This document shows positions 24,509 to 25,691 of a stretch of 25,691 nucleotides of DNA, piece by piece. The stretch's first letter is position 1. The number at the start of each line of letters is the position of its first letter. Both the position numbers and the translations under genes were made by a program. Where the stretch lies: positions 1 through 25,691 of the forward strand of contig JANOQT010000169.1 of assembly GCA_031415015.1 (NCBI GenBank), given 5' to 3'. This DNA comes from JAUYQR01 sp031415015. GTDB taxonomy: Bacteria; Pseudomonadota; Alphaproteobacteria; Rhodobacterales; Rhodobacteraceae. The notes beneath the pieces are model-generated. The model did not search any database. It was given only the letters and a program-made list of their open reading frames with translations, and was not told the DNA's origin.

Positions 24509-25129
24509 TCATGCAAATGCCTCGTCAAAGCCGCCACGCGGGGCGGAGGCCAAAGCGCGGAACGGCGTCAGGTCCAGCACTTCGGCTTCGGCCAACCCCA
24601 GGTCTATGTGTGTGGCAATCAGTGCCGCGCCACCTTGCGCAAGATGGGCCCGGACCATGGTCACGAACAGGGCAACTGATGCGGCATCCAGACTGACCGT
24701 CGGTTCGTCCAGCAGCCAGATGTCACGCCCCGCCACGATCAGTCGCGCCAGACCAAGTCTGCGTTTCTGGCCCGCTGACAGATCGGCGGCGCGTCGCCCG
24801 GCCAATGGATCAAGGTCCATCACCTGCAGCGCTTTGCCCACAGCATCCGTGCCGTGGATCGCGGCCCAAAACTCCAGATTTTCGCGCACCGTCAGCACGG
24901 CTTTCAAGCCGTCCGCATGCCCGGCGTAGGTCAGGCTTTCCGGGGCGACCGTTACATCGCCAGCCGTTGCAGGCTGCAACCCCGCCAGCGTCCGCAACAA
25001 CGTGGTCTTACCGACCCCATTCGGACCGCGCAGGATCAGCGCCCGCCCCGCTGCCAGCGTGAAGCCAACCCCTTCCAGCACGGTCACCCCGCCACGTGCC
25101 ACAGCCAGATCTTGAACCACCATCTTCAT
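24509..25129 (-). CDS. ccmA: Haem exporter ATP-binding subunit CcmA
   Basis: The 206-residue product is the ABC ATPase of the CcmAB complex. Motifs in order are Walker A GPNGVGKTT (35-43), signature LSAGQ (117-121) in ADLSAGQKRRLGLARL, Walker B IWLLDE (137-142) and the H-loop ATHIDLG. The start is ambiguous: ATG at 25129 (MKMVVQDL) and 25123, or GTG at 25135. I use 25129, with AGGT nine bases upstream. It is the first gene of the ccmABCDG block; ccmE, ccmF and ccmH must be elsewhere. Confidence 0.94.
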   Translation of the reverse strand: MKMVVQDLAVARGGVTVLEGVGFTLAAGRALILRGPNGVGKTTLLRTLAGLQPATAGDVTVAPESLTYAGHADGLKAVLTVRENLEFWAAIHGTDAVGKALQVMDLDPLAGRRAADLSAGQKRRLGLARLIVAGRDIWLLDEPTVSLDAASVALFVTMVRAHLAQGGAALIATHIDLGLAEAEVLDLTPFRALASAPRGGFDEAFA

Positions 25130-25216
25130 CCGCACAGACCTAGCCGATGTTATCCAGCGCGAAAAGGGGCGCGGCCATGGCCACCCCTCTCCGCAAACGC
25201 TATCTCACCGGCAAAC

Positions 25217-25554
25217 ATGAGACATTCCATGCAGACCAATCCTTTCGGCAAAACGGGCCGCACACCCACACGCATCGGCTTTGGCGCATGGGCCATCGGT
25301 GGCACCTGGGGCGAGGTGACGATTGAGGACGCGAAAGCCACCCTGCATGCCGCCCTTGATGCGGGCATGACCTTCATCGACACCGCTGATGTCTACGGCG
25401 ACGGCCGCTCCGAACGCATCATCCGCGAGGTTCTGGCCGAACGCACGGGCGAGCGGCCCTTTGTCGCCACCAAGGCCGGACGTCGCCTTAACCCGCATGT
25501 GGCCGAGGGGTACACGGGCGCGAATATCGAGGCGTTCATCGACCACTCAGCTAG
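25217..25554 (+). pseudogene. Aldo/keto reductase, truncated by an IS5-type insertion
   Basis: The frame encodes the N-terminal third of an aldo/keto reductase. It opens NPFGKTGRTPTRIGFGAWAIGG, then has TFIDTADVYGDGRSERIIREVL (the catalytic Asp-Tyr region, DxxxxYG) and PFVATKAGRRLNP with the conserved lysine, and NIEAFIDHS before the break. AKR proteins have about 300-330 residues; here only about 112 native codons remain before the IS sequence, and the frame stops at TGA 25562-25564 inside the insertion. The start is ATG 25217 or 25229 (MQTNPFGKTG). The 3' remainder, if it survives, lies beyond the element outside the window. Confidence 0.85.
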
Positions 25555-25691
25555 GGCCTGTTGACGTTCACCGTGTTTGAATGAGGGTTGCGGCGATTGC
25601 TATGAAGGCTTTGAAGCTCTGGTCTGTCTTGCAGGAGCGCATCGCTATCCCTCTGTTTTCTTTCCGTTTGCCAAAGTAGTTTTCGATCAGA
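25551..25691 (-). mobile_element. IS5-family insertion sequence, 3' end
   Basis: From about 25553 the sequence changes character and begins GGGCCTGTTGACG, like the terminal repeats of IS5/IS427-group elements. It follows CTAG (25551-25554), which would suit a TA or CTAG target duplication. The transposase tail is read from the opposite strand right inside this end. The rest of the element extends beyond the window. Confidence 0.75.
25568..25690 (-). CDS. IS5-family transposase, C-terminal fragment
   Basis: On the minus strand 40 codons run from the window edge to TGA. The peptide includes LIENYFGKRKENRGIAMR, CKTDQSFKAFIAIAA and TLIQTR. This matches the C-terminal tail of IS5/IS427-group DDE transposases (pattern 'iEr.F...K..R.iAtRy.k....ylafv.laa..i..R'), including the final catalytic glutamate (the E in LIENYFG). 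The N-terminal part is outside the window. Confidence 0.8.
   Translation of the reverse strand: MIENYFGKRKENRGIAMRSCKTDQSFKAFIAIAATLIQTR

Overview
The window is a GC-rich chromosomal segment from an alphaproteobacterium, most likely family Rhodobacteraceae (Roseobacter/Rhodobacter type). The support is the aerobic cobaltochelatase pair cobS/cobT, a ccmABCDG cytochrome c maturation block in the Rhodobacter helABCDX order next to acnA, a SufE protein, a DUF427 protein, and strongly GC-biased codon use. I had no database access, so the taxonomic call is an inference from gene content and order.

Layout. Both edges carry insertion sequences: the 3' end of an IS66-type element (1-134) and the 3' end of an IS5-type element (from about 25553). 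The IS5 element cuts off an aldo/keto reductase gene. From 481 to 6447 lie msrB (minus), cobS, a small low-GC membrane protein gene translationally coupled to cobS, a REP-associated tyrosine transposase (RAYT) with three REP palindromes, an NADPH-dependent FMN reductase (minus), a divergent Asp/Glu-racemase-like gene and cobT. The material between cobS and cobT looks accessory. From 6451 to 11761 are an M24B Xaa-Pro aminopeptidase, DUF427, sufE (minus), a lipoprotein, RNase D (minus) and a membrane-anchored endonuclease/exonuclease/phosphatase protein (minus).

From 11829 to 18468 are a truncated TetR gene, a possible small membrane protein, purB, two secreted proteins sharing a Cys-x2-Gly-x2-Trp...Cys-Val motif (one has only 56 residues), a divergent FliG homologue, an outer-membrane barrel protein with a clear terminator, a DMT-family transporter and an LpxL-type acyltransferase. 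From 18469 to 25129 are a secreted DUF1223 protein (minus), acnA with a strong terminator, a possible 48-residue membrane protein, and ccmG-ccmD-ccmC-ccmB-ccmA in minus-strand orientation (operon order ccmA to ccmG).

How the genes work together. CobS and CobT are the AAA+ and MIDAS subunits that, with CobN encoded elsewhere, insert cobalt into hydrogenobyrinic acid a,c-diamide. CcmABCDG export and handle haem and keep apocytochrome cysteines reduced; ccmE, ccmF and ccmH are not in the window. Most of the rest is housekeeping. No new defence or biosynthetic system is evident. The best candidates for a second look are the REP/RAYT locus, whose RAYT reading frame runs into its own REP palindrome and takes its stop codon from it; the racemase-like protein that lacks both expected catalytic cysteines and is coupled to cobT; the TPR/mini-protein secreted pair; and the isolated, divergent FliG.
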